DNA of 64,000 nt from Planctomicrobium sp051466335 (GTDB taxonomy: Bacteria > Planctomycetota > Planctomycetia > Planctomycetales > Planctomycetaceae), in the NCBI RefSeq assembly GCF_051466335.1, contig NZ_CP195793.1, forward strand, positions 1,612,001-1,676,000, in the 5' to 3' direction. The notes beneath the pieces were generated by a model, which saw only the letters and a program-made list of their open reading frames with translations, was not told the DNA's origin and searched no databases. Shown here piece by piece: positions 36,301 through 44,027 of the stretch; the first letter of the stretch is position 1; every line of letters begins with the position of its first letter. The position numbers were made by a program, and so were the translations under genes.

Positions 36301-36667
36301 TCGGAATTTCCTCTCGCCAATGATGCTGGCGTTTGATATGCCAAGCCCCTTTAGCTGCATGGGGAGACGCTCGGTTTCGAATGTTCCAGCTCAGTCGCTG
36401 ATGCTCATGAACGATCCGTTTGTAATGGAACAGGCAGCATTGTGGGCCAAGCAGATTCTGGAAGCGAAATCGGATTCACGCGCACGGATTGAGCTGGCAT
36501 TTCATCAGGCGTTTTCCAGGGATCCGGATAAGAGCGAGCTTGAAGAGTGTCTGCTGTTCCTGAAGGAGCAATCTGAGTTGTACCAATGCGATGAAGGGGA
36601 TCCGCAGGTCTGGGGAGATCTCTGTCACATGTTGTTCAACATGAAAGAGTTCATCTTTCTCCAGTAA
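33332..36667 (+). CDS. PSCyt1-PSCyt2-PSD1 (cytochrome c, DUF1549, DUF1553) protein
   Basis: 1111 residues with a signal peptide (RQIFVFCLAVGFGTGLAFA). Domain order: the PSCyt1 cytochrome c motif CYECH at residues 53-57 (RPLLVKHCYECHSHQAKRLEG), DUF1549 from about 170 (DHFILEKLEAANL, FGEKWARHWLDLVRYGET, a second CARCHDHKF), an insertion of about 400 residues with helical and jelly-roll-like parts (LHYRIRGSKVTVRVVIENYFMD), and DUF1553 at the C-terminus (NPLFARVIVNRLWHHLFGKGIV, NVPAQSLMLMNDPFV). The function is not known; the two heme motifs suggest periplasmic electron transfer. The start at 33332 is ATG; the earlier in-frame TTG at 33308 is unlikely. It is followed at 70 bases by a DUF1501 gene, the standard pairing. 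Confidence 0.9.
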   Translation: MTQMRKKSWVEIRQIFVFCLAVGFGTGLAFADENPAAVEHFEKQIRPLLVKHCYECHSHQAKRLEGNLFLDSREGMLSGGDSGAAIVPGDSEQSLLIDSVNYGAYQMPPKGKLSDADVQLLTEWVKSGAVWPDEVPPTGNAVREVFDLKARRDGHWSWQPIQDSPVPAVQRSDWPRNAIDHFILEKLEAANLSVAPQADRSTWVRRLYFDLIGLPPSVEQVQAFVNDTRPDAKERLVDELLNSPQFGEKWARHWLDLVRYGETYGHEFDFSIPDAYKYRDYLIRAINSDVPYDQLVREHIAGDLIQQPRMHPEKETNESIIGTGFWFLGEALHAPTHVRADLSTRVENQIDVMSRAFQGLSIACARCHDHKFDAISIEDYYALYGVINSSHRDIAWLDPHHAIQKAIQELDSVQVAADHQLAKSIADNELLREGHILRYLLAASQVREQSEAAPAGETTPVEISAPLSGLADGLNEEQLRRWTVALQDAAVQENSHPASIFAQAYKLPVDQIPSAKRGFLNHAHEVLKQRERDQEQWSRVDESPFEGWQTTGNSLDVIPLKGLKGDWLHDVNRVIVPGSASTARRPPQAVGSLRSPLFTLEDNHLHYRIRGSKVTVRVVIENYFMDAFAALLFGDLRRNIDNTNGEWVSVTQYGDFLNHIGRRAYIEILDHGDGEFEIEDLHLGSNGRSSGRLPSPMALEIAGDEKVVTLEDLALQCEQKWVSALQRVAADDVDVDSANLLNWMLKHNLLGIDETLKSLRDTALQAAQKVGRPESVLAIVDGPGLDEPIHIRGSDENFGDAVPRGFLTALKDANPISISTGSGRLGVAEQVTSPENPLFARVIVNRLWHHLFGKGIVVSVDDFGVMGQPPSHPELLDWLATDFQNDGYSIKRSIRQMVLSSTYGMSSEPLGEETEEIDPENRLLHRMSVRRLPSESIRDAMLDLSNRLNLEMYGPSVSVHLTDFMEGRGRPGASGPLDGGGRRSIYQEVRRNFLSPMMLAFDMPSPFSCMGRRSVSNVPAQSLMLMNDPFVMEQAALWAKQILEAKSDSRARIELAFHQAFSRDPDKSELEECLLFLKEQSELYQCDEGDPQVWGDLCHMLFNMKEFIFLQ

Positions 36668-36735
36668 GTTTCGGTGAGCCAGATCTTAGAGTACGACGGG
36701 GATGTTCAATGGCCGGTACGTATTACAATCATGGA

Positions 36736-38145
36736 ATGAATTTCATGCAGAGCCGACGACAGTTTCTGATGCGGAGTGCATGTGGTTTTGGCGGAGTCGC
36801 TGCGACAGCGCTCTTGCAGAAGAGTCTTCCCGCTGCTTCTGCGAATCCGCTGGCTCCGAAAGATCCGATGTTCCCCGCCAAGGCGAAGAGCATCGTCTTC
36901 CTTTACATGGATGGTGGGCCGTCGCAAGTCGACACCTTTGATTACAAGCCAATGCTTGCAAAACATGATGGAGAAGACCCGCGTCAGGCGATCGGGAAAC
37001 TGGAAGCGACGCAGTTCAACAACGTTGGGAAAGTGCTGAAGTCTCCCTGGGAATTTCAGCAGCATGGGGAAAGCGGCCAGTGGATCAGTTCGCTGTTTCC
37101 ACACCTGTATCAACACGCTGATTCGCTTTGTGTCATTAAGTCGATGACGTCGAAGTTTCCTGAACACACTGCTGCCAACTACTTCCTGCATACGGGGTCT
37201 GGTCTGCAAGGACGTCCCAGCATGGGGGCATGGGTTGGTTACGGGCTGGGAAGCCTATCGGAAAATCTTCCGGGGTTCGTCGTGTTGAATGGAGGGCTCA
37301 TCCCTCCGGGCGGGCTAGATAACTTCAATTCGGGGTTTCTGCCAGCTGCCTTTCAAGGGTCTGTGCTGCGAGCAGGTGAGACTCCTCTGGCCAACATTCG
37401 TCCGCTGGAACGCTCTGCAGAGTTTCAGAAGCGGAAGCTGGCATTGCTCAATCGGTTGGATCATGCCTCTCTCGACCGTTTAGGGCGCGATGACGAAATG
37501 GAAGCGGCGATTTCCAATCAGGAGCTTGCTTTCAGAATGCAGTCTGCTGTTCCGGAACTGATCGACATCAGTCAGGAAACTGCGGAAATGCAGGAGATGT
37601 ACGGTTTGCAGGCCAGCTATCCGCAAACTCGAATCTTCGGACGCCAGTGCCTGCTGGCCAGAAGAATGGTGGAGCAGGGGATTCGATTTATCGAACTGAC
37701 TTGTCCCGGAGGAAATGGAGACCGCTGGGATCAACACAGCGCGCTCGTCGATGGGCATAACAAGAATGCGATGACCGTCGATCAGCCGATTGCAGCCCTA
37801 CTGACAGACCTGAAACAGCGAGGACTTCTGGACGAAACACTCGTGGTTTGGGCTGGCGAATTCGGGAGAACTCCGTTTGCTCAAGGGGGAGATGGGCGAG
37901 ATCATAACCCGTTTGGTTTCTCCATCTGGATGGCAGGGGGAGGCATTCGAGGGGGAATGAGCTACGGGGCAACGGATGAGTGGGGATACAAGGCCATCGA
38001 GAATAAGCTGGAGATTCACGATCTCCACGCCACGATGCTGCACCTGCTTGGGATCGATCACATGAAATCCACATTCCGGTTCAGCTCACGAGAAATGCGT
38101 CTGACCGATGTACATGGTCATGTTATCCACGACATTCTCGCGTAA
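36736..38145 (+). CDS. DUF1501 protein with Tat signal (cluster I)
   Basis: 469 residues. The twin-arginine signal SRRQFLMRSACGFGGVAATALLQ indicates export in folded form. The body is the DUF1501 domain, a distant relative of the alkaline phosphatase/sulfatase fold: FLYMDGGPSQVDTFDYKP, GLGSLSENLPGFVVLNGG, VVWAGEFGRTPFAQGG, GRDHNPFGFSIWMAGGGIRGG and HDLHATMLHLLGIDH. The metal-site residues usual in that superfamily (D/G near the start, DH/H in GRDHNP and HDLHAT) are present. It follows the PSD1 gene and probably works with it. The in-frame start at 36709 lacks signal-like sequence, so 36736 is preferred. Confidence 0.9.
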   Translation: MNFMQSRRQFLMRSACGFGGVAATALLQKSLPAASANPLAPKDPMFPAKAKSIVFLYMDGGPSQVDTFDYKPMLAKHDGEDPRQAIGKLEATQFNNVGKVLKSPWEFQQHGESGQWISSLFPHLYQHADSLCVIKSMTSKFPEHTAANYFLHTGSGLQGRPSMGAWVGYGLGSLSENLPGFVVLNGGLIPPGGLDNFNSGFLPAAFQGSVLRAGETPLANIRPLERSAEFQKRKLALLNRLDHASLDRLGRDDEMEAAISNQELAFRMQSAVPELIDISQETAEMQEMYGLQASYPQTRIFGRQCLLARRMVEQGIRFIELTCPGGNGDRWDQHSALVDGHNKNAMTVDQPIAALLTDLKQRGLLDETLVVWAGEFGRTPFAQGGDGRDHNPFGFSIWMAGGGIRGGMSYGATDEWGYKAIENKLEIHDLHATMLHLLGIDHMKSTFRFSSREMRLTDVHGHVIHDILA

Positions 38146-38154
38146 CCCGATTTC

Positions 38155-39210
38155 TTAGCTCTGGGGGTCTATCGCAGAAGGATCGTTCATCGGGATCGGC
38201 GAAGTCGCGAGAATTGTCTGAAAGACCGGGAGCGATTCGGGGGGGAATGTCATGTGCGCAAGTGTATATTTGTGCACCGCATCGTTTTTTTGAATTTTCC
38301 AGTTTTCTACCAGCACGTCCACGTCTGACTGGTCGGTGCAACTGGGGCAACTGTGTAACGTGATCATTCCGAACTTCTTGGCATCTTCCATTGCGGCAGG
38401 AAACGGGCTGAGCTTTCCCTCTTTGATGTCACTGCTGACTGCCTGAGCATCCGCAAATGGGCCGTAAATTCCTGCAGTCTTCCATGTGTCACATTTGGTG
38501 CAGTAGGGCTCGCCGGCAGACGAGTTCATCATGGAAAAGGAGATCCCAGCGACAATGAGGGCTTCGAGTAACCAATACGTATAGGTGCCGGTGTATCCCA
38601 GATTAAAACCCTTCCCGTTCCGGTTCCCATTTCCCTTTTTGATCTCGACTCCCTGTTTGGCTTGGAAATCAAGAAACTTCGGGAAAGTGTCGGCAGCCAG
38701 TATCCCACGCAGGTCGGGATTGCTTTCAAGCTCCTTAATAAACAACTGAATTTCTTCAGGAATTTCAGTGTCCTTGTCCTTTGCATTAATTTGCTCCAGA
38801 TTTTGAGCAAGCGTTCTCGCCATTGGCAGCCATCCAGGGAAGGCTTTCTTGAGTTCGTTTTGCGTTTGGTAGTAACTGGTGTAGTGCATTGCCACCATCG
38901 TAAATGCACCAGCAAGGAAGCCTGCAAGGCCGCACAGTAACGGGTTGCGGAGGTGGAATTTTTTCACGAGATAACTACCGAAGAAGCCGACGATAAAGCC
39001 CATGGCTAATGGGAACAGCATGATCAGGTAGAAATAGTTTGAGATGAATCCCGCGATGACGCCCAGAATGATTCCCAGGATCCCAAGAGCCCCGATGACT
39101 TGAAGCGCCGGGCCGAGGTAAAGAGTACCGTCCGCCCGATATGCGGTCGCTGGAAACGTGATTGTTTGACTTGAATTCGACGGCGGATAGGAAGGTTTGG
39201 AATCGCTCAC
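38155..39210 (-). CDS. Membrane protein with two CxxC pairs, unknown function
   Basis: 351 residues. Two to three membrane helices lie near residues 30-105 (LQVIGALGILGIILGVIAGFI, FYLIMLFPLAMGFIVGFFGSYL, LLCGLAGFLAGAFTMVAMHY), and another at about 210-230. After the last helix come a zinc-ribbon-like half YCTKCDTWK and, about 60 residues later, SCPSC, which together could bind one zinc. The segment between 110 and 200 is helical and charged. I do not recognise the family; the pattern is seen in poorly described planctomycete membrane proteins. It converges on the DUF1501 gene with a 9-base gap. Confidence 0.65.
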   Translation of the reverse strand: MSDSKPSYPPSNSSQTITFPATAYRADGTLYLGPALQVIGALGILGIILGVIAGFISNYFYLIMLFPLAMGFIVGFFGSYLVKKFHLRNPLLCGLAGFLAGAFTMVAMHYTSYYQTQNELKKAFPGWLPMARTLAQNLEQINAKDKDTEIPEEIQLFIKELESNPDLRGILAADTFPKFLDFQAKQGVEIKKGNGNRNGKGFNLGYTGTYTYWLLEALIVAGISFSMMNSSAGEPYCTKCDTWKTAGIYGPFADAQAVSSDIKEGKLSPFPAAMEDAKKFGMITLHSCPSCTDQSDVDVLVENWKIQKNDAVHKYTLAHMTFPPESLPVFQTILATSPIPMNDPSAIDPQS

Positions 39211-39438
39211 GGGTCACGTCCAGTCAAGTGCATCAAAGGCCGGTTCACTTGCTAGCAAGAAGTCTCCAACAATAGAACAGGTTTGATGGACGACGTAAAT
39301 AGATCAATGCCTGTCTAATTGATCCGGGAGAACCTGAACAGGAATTGCTTATTCGCATGGAGCCATGCGACGGTCGTGCTCTCACTCGCTGAACCTGCGA
39401 TGGGTGTTTAATCTTCGCGAAAGTCACTGTGACCGGGG

Positions 39439-41517
39439 CTAGGGAGAGCGAATGACCCGCTGCACGAGCCACCATAGTACGGACAGCATCACCCCAAAAA
39501 TGGCCAGCAGTGCCAGTGCGTAGCGTAAGAAGATCCAATAGAGGTCTTCCATCGGCCGAATAGCATCATCCTTGCGTTCCTGCACAATGGTGATCCAATC
39601 GATGTCGGGAAGTTTGGCAACCGCCGCCAGCCATTCTCCAGCGTAATGCGGATTGATCTCCGCAAACGGATCTTTGAACTTTGCGATTCCCTTCCCATCG
39701 CGGATTGCCTGATTCAGCTCGAGTTCTGTGTCTGCTGAGAGCTGAAACGATGACGACGTTCTGTCGGTGCCTGCTGGTACAGGCGTCGCGTTTTGAACAC
39801 GTGGGTTCAGTGATGGATGGTCAAGAATGAGCGGCGGATCTTCCCGCATATCAATGAGAGAAAGAATGCGATCGTGATCCTCAACGTGTGTGTGCTGATC
39901 ACTGTGTCCGGCGATTCGTTCTTCCCACTGCTTCAGTAGATCTGAGATGTGGATCGTCCGCGCCAGCACTCCGATGACTTTCGTGTTCTCGCTATCCCAG
40001 ACCGGTGCAGCGATCGCGACCATGTAGTCGTTCGTATTGGTACTTCGAAACGGGGTGGAAATTCCAGACTTCTGGCGAGGCTGAATTTGCGAGACATCGT
40101 CATTGATGCCCAGTTCGCGTCCAAGTCCGTGGAAGTAATCGCGGTAGCTGAAAGATTGCCCAATACTCTCTTTCCAGGGAGCACGGTAGATCTGGATTCC
40201 GTTGGCATCTGTCAGGAAAAAGCTCTCGTCGATCGTCCGATGCTGTTGGTCCAGCCGCTTCTCATTGTCAGCGCGCCAGCGGTCGAGAATGTCGACATAA
40301 TCTGATCGAAGCCCCATGAAATGAGGCGTGCTCTCTGGTGCTGCGAGTCTTCGAGCCAGTCTTTCGAGTTCGGACTGACGATCTGAAAGATCCAGTTGCA
40401 GGCTGACCGCCAGCAAACGGGTTGTCGCCATATCCCCTGAAAGTGCGCGCATGGAAAGGTGGTTCTCTGCCTGTCCCACCGCGACATGAATGACGCGGTT
40501 TCCCAGCCAAAACAGTGTCACCAGAAATAGGATTGGTCCAAGGAATCCGAGCCAGATCAGCGGACGTCGGGCTCGATTGACTTCTCGACGTTCGAGGAGA
40601 TCCAGCACCACTTGCGGATTGGGGATGCGATCGATCGGGTTTTTCTGCAGGCAGCGATCGATCAGTTCGATCAACGCTTTGTCGACACCAGAAATCTCGC
40701 GATGTTCCGATGGGGCGGGAGATTCTTCGATGATGGACTGATAAATTTCCAGTCGTTCATCCAGGGACTTCGCCTCTTTCAGTCGGGCTTCAGATTCATC
40801 TGTTCGATAGGGAGGGACTCCCGTCAACATGTTGTAGAGCAACGCGCCGAGTGCATATACATCCCAGCGGACATCCGGAACGGCATTACGGACAGCCTGT
40901 TCTGGAGGCATGTAGTAAAATGTTCCGAATGCTGAGCTTTGATCACTCGCAAGTCGCGACTGTCCAAAGTCGCCCAGTCGTGCATCGTCACCTCGATCGA
41001 GAAGCACGTTTCCCGGTTTAATGTCGCAGTGCAGAATCCCCGCGCTATGAGCGTGAACGAGTGCGCGGGCGACGGCAGCGGTGATGCTCAGCGATTGCTG
41101 AATTGAGATTGGACCTGTCGTGAGCAGGTCTGCAACGGATCGGTGTGGAAGGTACTCCATCACGAAGTACGGAGGGTCGTGATCGACGCCGACGTCGAGA
41201 AGTCGGACGACGTCTCTTGATGCATCCAGAACTGCCAGCTTTTCCACTTCCCGTGTCAGCAGTGTCCAGTCGAGACCGCGGCGTGTCGTGAAAAATTTGA
41301 TCGCGACCTGCTTACCTGTTTTTCGTTCCCGCCCGAGCCAGACCGTGCCGTACGAACCTTCGCCGATGTTTTTGAGGACTTCGTACCCCCCGACAGACAT
41401 CGGAATCGCCCCTTGACGCAAGCTCTGCTTGCGTGACTCATCCTGTTCGTTCTGACCTTGAACGGGAGTGTTATCGAACTGGGACGATGTAGAATCAGGC
41501 TGCTTCGAACGGTCCAT
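39439..41517 (-). CDS. Ser/Thr protein kinase with periplasmic Cache-like sensor
   Basis: 692 residues. The kinase domain (about 45-310) has the glycine loop GEGSYGTVWLG, lysine K74 (VAIKFF), catalytic loop HCDIKPGN with D165 (HCD replacing HRD), and DFG at 183-185, so it should be active. One membrane helix (about 319-340) leads to a periplasmic region of about 310 residues (345-655) with dCache/PDC-like stretches (TDANGIQIYRAPWKESIGQSFSYRDYFHGL, MVAIAAPVWDSENTKVIGVLARTIHISDL). A second helix follows (LRYALALLAIFGVMLSVLWWL). Sensing outside and phosphorylating inside is the inferred role. The ligand and substrates are unknown. Confidence 0.9.
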   Translation of the reverse strand: MDRSKQPDSTSSQFDNTPVQGQNEQDESRKQSLRQGAIPMSVGGYEVLKNIGEGSYGTVWLGRERKTGKQVAIKFFTTRRGLDWTLLTREVEKLAVLDASRDVVRLLDVGVDHDPPYFVMEYLPHRSVADLLTTGPISIQQSLSITAAVARALVHAHSAGILHCDIKPGNVLLDRGDDARLGDFGQSRLASDQSSAFGTFYYMPPEQAVRNAVPDVRWDVYALGALLYNMLTGVPPYRTDESEARLKEAKSLDERLEIYQSIIEESPAPSEHREISGVDKALIELIDRCLQKNPIDRIPNPQVVLDLLERREVNRARRPLIWLGFLGPILFLVTLFWLGNRVIHVAVGQAENHLSMRALSGDMATTRLLAVSLQLDLSDRQSELERLARRLAAPESTPHFMGLRSDYVDILDRWRADNEKRLDQQHRTIDESFFLTDANGIQIYRAPWKESIGQSFSYRDYFHGLGRELGINDDVSQIQPRQKSGISTPFRSTNTNDYMVAIAAPVWDSENTKVIGVLARTIHISDLLKQWEERIAGHSDQHTHVEDHDRILSLIDMREDPPLILDHPSLNPRVQNATPVPAGTDRTSSSFQLSADTELELNQAIRDGKGIAKFKDPFAEINPHYAGEWLAAVAKLPDIDWITIVQERKDDAIRPMEDLYWIFLRYALALLAIFGVMLSVLWWLVQRVIRSP

Positions 41518-41702
41518 ATGTATTGAGCTCGGATTCTGGCGACCTGCTGGGTCGTCGCCGAATTGCTACTGGCATCGATCATCCGTGTGGTCGATGTGGG
41601 GGTTCCGGTGCAATTGGGTAGGTTACACCATCTGATCATTTGTCTGGGAGAGCAATCTCTAGACAGGATCTCTGTTGGCAGATTGTCTTCCATTATGGGC
41701 AA

Positions 41703-41737
41703 ACGACTCAGCGTCTGTGAAGGAGACACTGAGTCGT
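41703..41737 (-). terminator. Hairpin after the cluster II DUF1501 gene
   Basis: ACGACTCAG/CTGAGTCGT with an extended imperfect stem lies about 32 bases after the stop of the minus-strand DUF1501 gene and is followed by TTTGCCC on that strand. The T-run is short, so terminator strength is uncertain. Confidence 0.5.
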
Positions 41738-41768
41738 CGCGATTGGTTCCAGCTAAACTTACCCGAAA

Positions 41769-43193
41769 CTATGCGATGATCGCATCGACCGGTTTACCGT
41801 GAACGTCAGTTAATCGGAAGTCGCGGCCTGCAAATCGATAAGTCAGGCGTTCATGATCCAGCCCCAGGAGCTTGAGCACTGTGGCCTGAAGGTCGTGAAC
41901 GTGGACTTTGTTTTCGACAGCCTGGAATCCGAATTCGTCGGTTGCCCCGTGAACCGTTCCCCCTTTGACGCCGCCTCCCGCGAGCCAGGTGGTGTAGCCC
42001 CAGTGATTATGGTCACGACCATTGACTTTCCCCGCGTTTGATCCGGGGGTAGGCAACTCCACCGTGGGAGTGCGCCCAAACTCTCCCCCCCACATCACGA
42101 GAGTATCTTCGAGCATTCCTCGTTGTTTCAGGTCCTTCAGCAGTGCCCCGAGTGGCTTGTCGAGTTCGTTTGAGAGATTTCGATGACCGACTTCGATGTC
42201 GTCGTGATGATCCCATGGTTGACCTGCGCCATGCCATAGCTGCACAAATCGCACTCCTCGTTCGACGAGGCGACGTGCGATCAGAAGTTGACGTGCATGG
42301 ATTCCTTCTCCATACATTTCACGAATGTGTTTTGGTTCGTGATTAATATCGAACGCGTCTGAGGCGTCCATCTGCATTCGATACGCGAGTTCGAGGGACT
42401 GGATACGTGCTTCCAGAACGGGGTCCGCATCACGTCCCTCCAGATGTTTTCGATTCAACGATTGGACGAGATCAAGCTGTTCTCGCTGCTGTTCGCTCGT
42501 CTGTTTATTGTTCCGAATGTTCTCAATCAGCTTTTCGATCGCTGTGTGCTGAGTATCGATGTACGTTCCCTGATAAATTCCGGGCAGGAACGCGGATCGC
42601 CAGTTGGCACTTTCCGTAATGGGATATCCATTCGGACACATGGCAATGAAACCGGGGAGATTCTGATTCTCGGTTCCGAGTCCGTAGCTGACCCAGCTTC
42701 CCATACTCGGGCGAGGAAGTCTCGCATCCCCGCAGTTCAGAAGCAGCAGTGACGGTTCGTGGTTCGGAACGTCAGCATGCATCCCGCGAATCACGCAAAT
42801 GTCGTCGATTGATTCCGCTGTGTGGGCGAACAGTTCGCTGACTTCGATTCCGCTTTCGCCGTATTTTTTGAATTTGAAGGGAGAAGGGAAAGCCGCGCCC
42901 GTTTTGCGTTCGGTTGGTAGATTGTTGGGGAGTTCCTTGCCAGCGTATTCGAGTAACTTGGGCTTCGGATCGAACGTGTCGACGTGAGAGGGACCCCCAT
43001 TGCAGAAAATGTGAATGACGTGCTTCGCCTTCGCAGGGAAGTGTGGCATCTTCGGAGCCATCGGGGAGGTGCTGGCGTGAGCCGTGTCACGCAAGGCCTG
43101 CTCACCCATCATGGCAGCCAGTCCCAGCATCCCGAGTCCTTGGCCAGTTTGCTGAAGAAATTTTCTGCGATCGAGGTAATTCGACGGGAACAT
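41769..43193 (-). CDS. DUF1501 protein with Tat signal (cluster II)
   Basis: 474 residues. The Tat-type signal YLDRRKFLQQTGQGLGMLGLAAMM is followed by the DUF1501 domain: HIFCNGGPSHVDTFDPKPKL, MGSWVSYGLGTENQNLPGF, MWGGEFGRTPTVELP, NGRDHNHWGYTTWLAGGGVKGG and HDLQATVLKLLGLDH. It is clearly homologous to the copy at 36736 but diverged, so it is an older paralogue rather than a recent duplicate. The gene is divergent from the PSD1 gene at 44028, with about 830 bases between. The role is unknown; DUF1501 proteins nearly always neighbour DUF1549/DUF1553 proteins. Confidence 0.92.
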   Translation of the reverse strand: MFPSNYLDRRKFLQQTGQGLGMLGLAAMMGEQALRDTAHASTSPMAPKMPHFPAKAKHVIHIFCNGGPSHVDTFDPKPKLLEYAGKELPNNLPTERKTGAAFPSPFKFKKYGESGIEVSELFAHTAESIDDICVIRGMHADVPNHEPSLLLLNCGDARLPRPSMGSWVSYGLGTENQNLPGFIAMCPNGYPITESANWRSAFLPGIYQGTYIDTQHTAIEKLIENIRNNKQTSEQQREQLDLVQSLNRKHLEGRDADPVLEARIQSLELAYRMQMDASDAFDINHEPKHIREMYGEGIHARQLLIARRLVERGVRFVQLWHGAGQPWDHHDDIEVGHRNLSNELDKPLGALLKDLKQRGMLEDTLVMWGGEFGRTPTVELPTPGSNAGKVNGRDHNHWGYTTWLAGGGVKGGTVHGATDEFGFQAVENKVHVHDLQATVLKLLGLDHERLTYRFAGRDFRLTDVHGKPVDAIIA

Positions 43194-44027
43194 CGGTGTT
43201 CATTCTCCGCAAAAGTGTGAGGAAGCGGGTTCCTCGGGGTCTCAAGGAAGGCTGATTCGCAGGCTCCGTTTCGACCTTCAATGAATTCCTCTGAGTGGAA
43301 TCCATGGGTGACGAGCAGGAACCGGTGTCTTTCAAATGCGGGGCATTTCTTCGATTTCTCATCGACCTGTTGGCATTTCAGGACAGACGACTTCGAAGGG
43401 GAGGTCATACCCGGAGGCTCCTGAGGAGCGCCCAGTTGTCAACGAAAAATACTGTACTGAATTGTACTACCTTGCAACCAATACGTCATCAGACGATCCG
43501 ATGATGCGTACGGATCGGAAGGATTTGGCTGTTTTGTATCAGGTGTGAGTTCTGAGCGGTCGTGAAGAGAGCGACTTCGGAGAATTCTCGCAGCGACTTC
43601 ATTTTGTAAACAATCTGACGCCTGGTTTGCTCTCATATTTGATGAGATGCGTAGTGCTTGATATGATTCTACGAGAAATGTGCGTTGTCGAAAGCTGACA
43701 GACGTGAATTTCAGAAGAACACTCCCGACGAAAATTGTGATGCTGTTTGAATGGTTCGGCCAGTCAACACCATCGCACCCCCCGAACTCCTTCCTTGTGG
43801 CCCTCCCAACGGCCTCAGAAGAACAGACGAGTGCGAATCCCAATCGCATTCCGGAGATTGAACTTTGCAACTCAAGCCCGCGAGCCATGAACACCGGAGT
43901 GACAACGCACACAGCGTTCGGCAACTTCGGCTTGTCGCTCGCTCGGGGTTCGTTCATTCTGCCGCATCCAACCTGATCAATTACCTGATTTTGCCCAGTG
44001 TCCGTAGTCCTCATTGAACAGGTACTC
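43194..44027. other. Long divergent intergenic region of cluster II
   Basis: About 830 bases between the divergent DUF1501 and PSD1 genes, much longer than other gaps here. Frames in both directions are arginine/serine-rich and unlike proteins. The GGCTCCTGAGGAGC stem near 43421 and two TACTGTACTG-like AT-rich stretches near 43450 are the only structures I noted. Both promoters should lie here. Confidence 0.45.
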
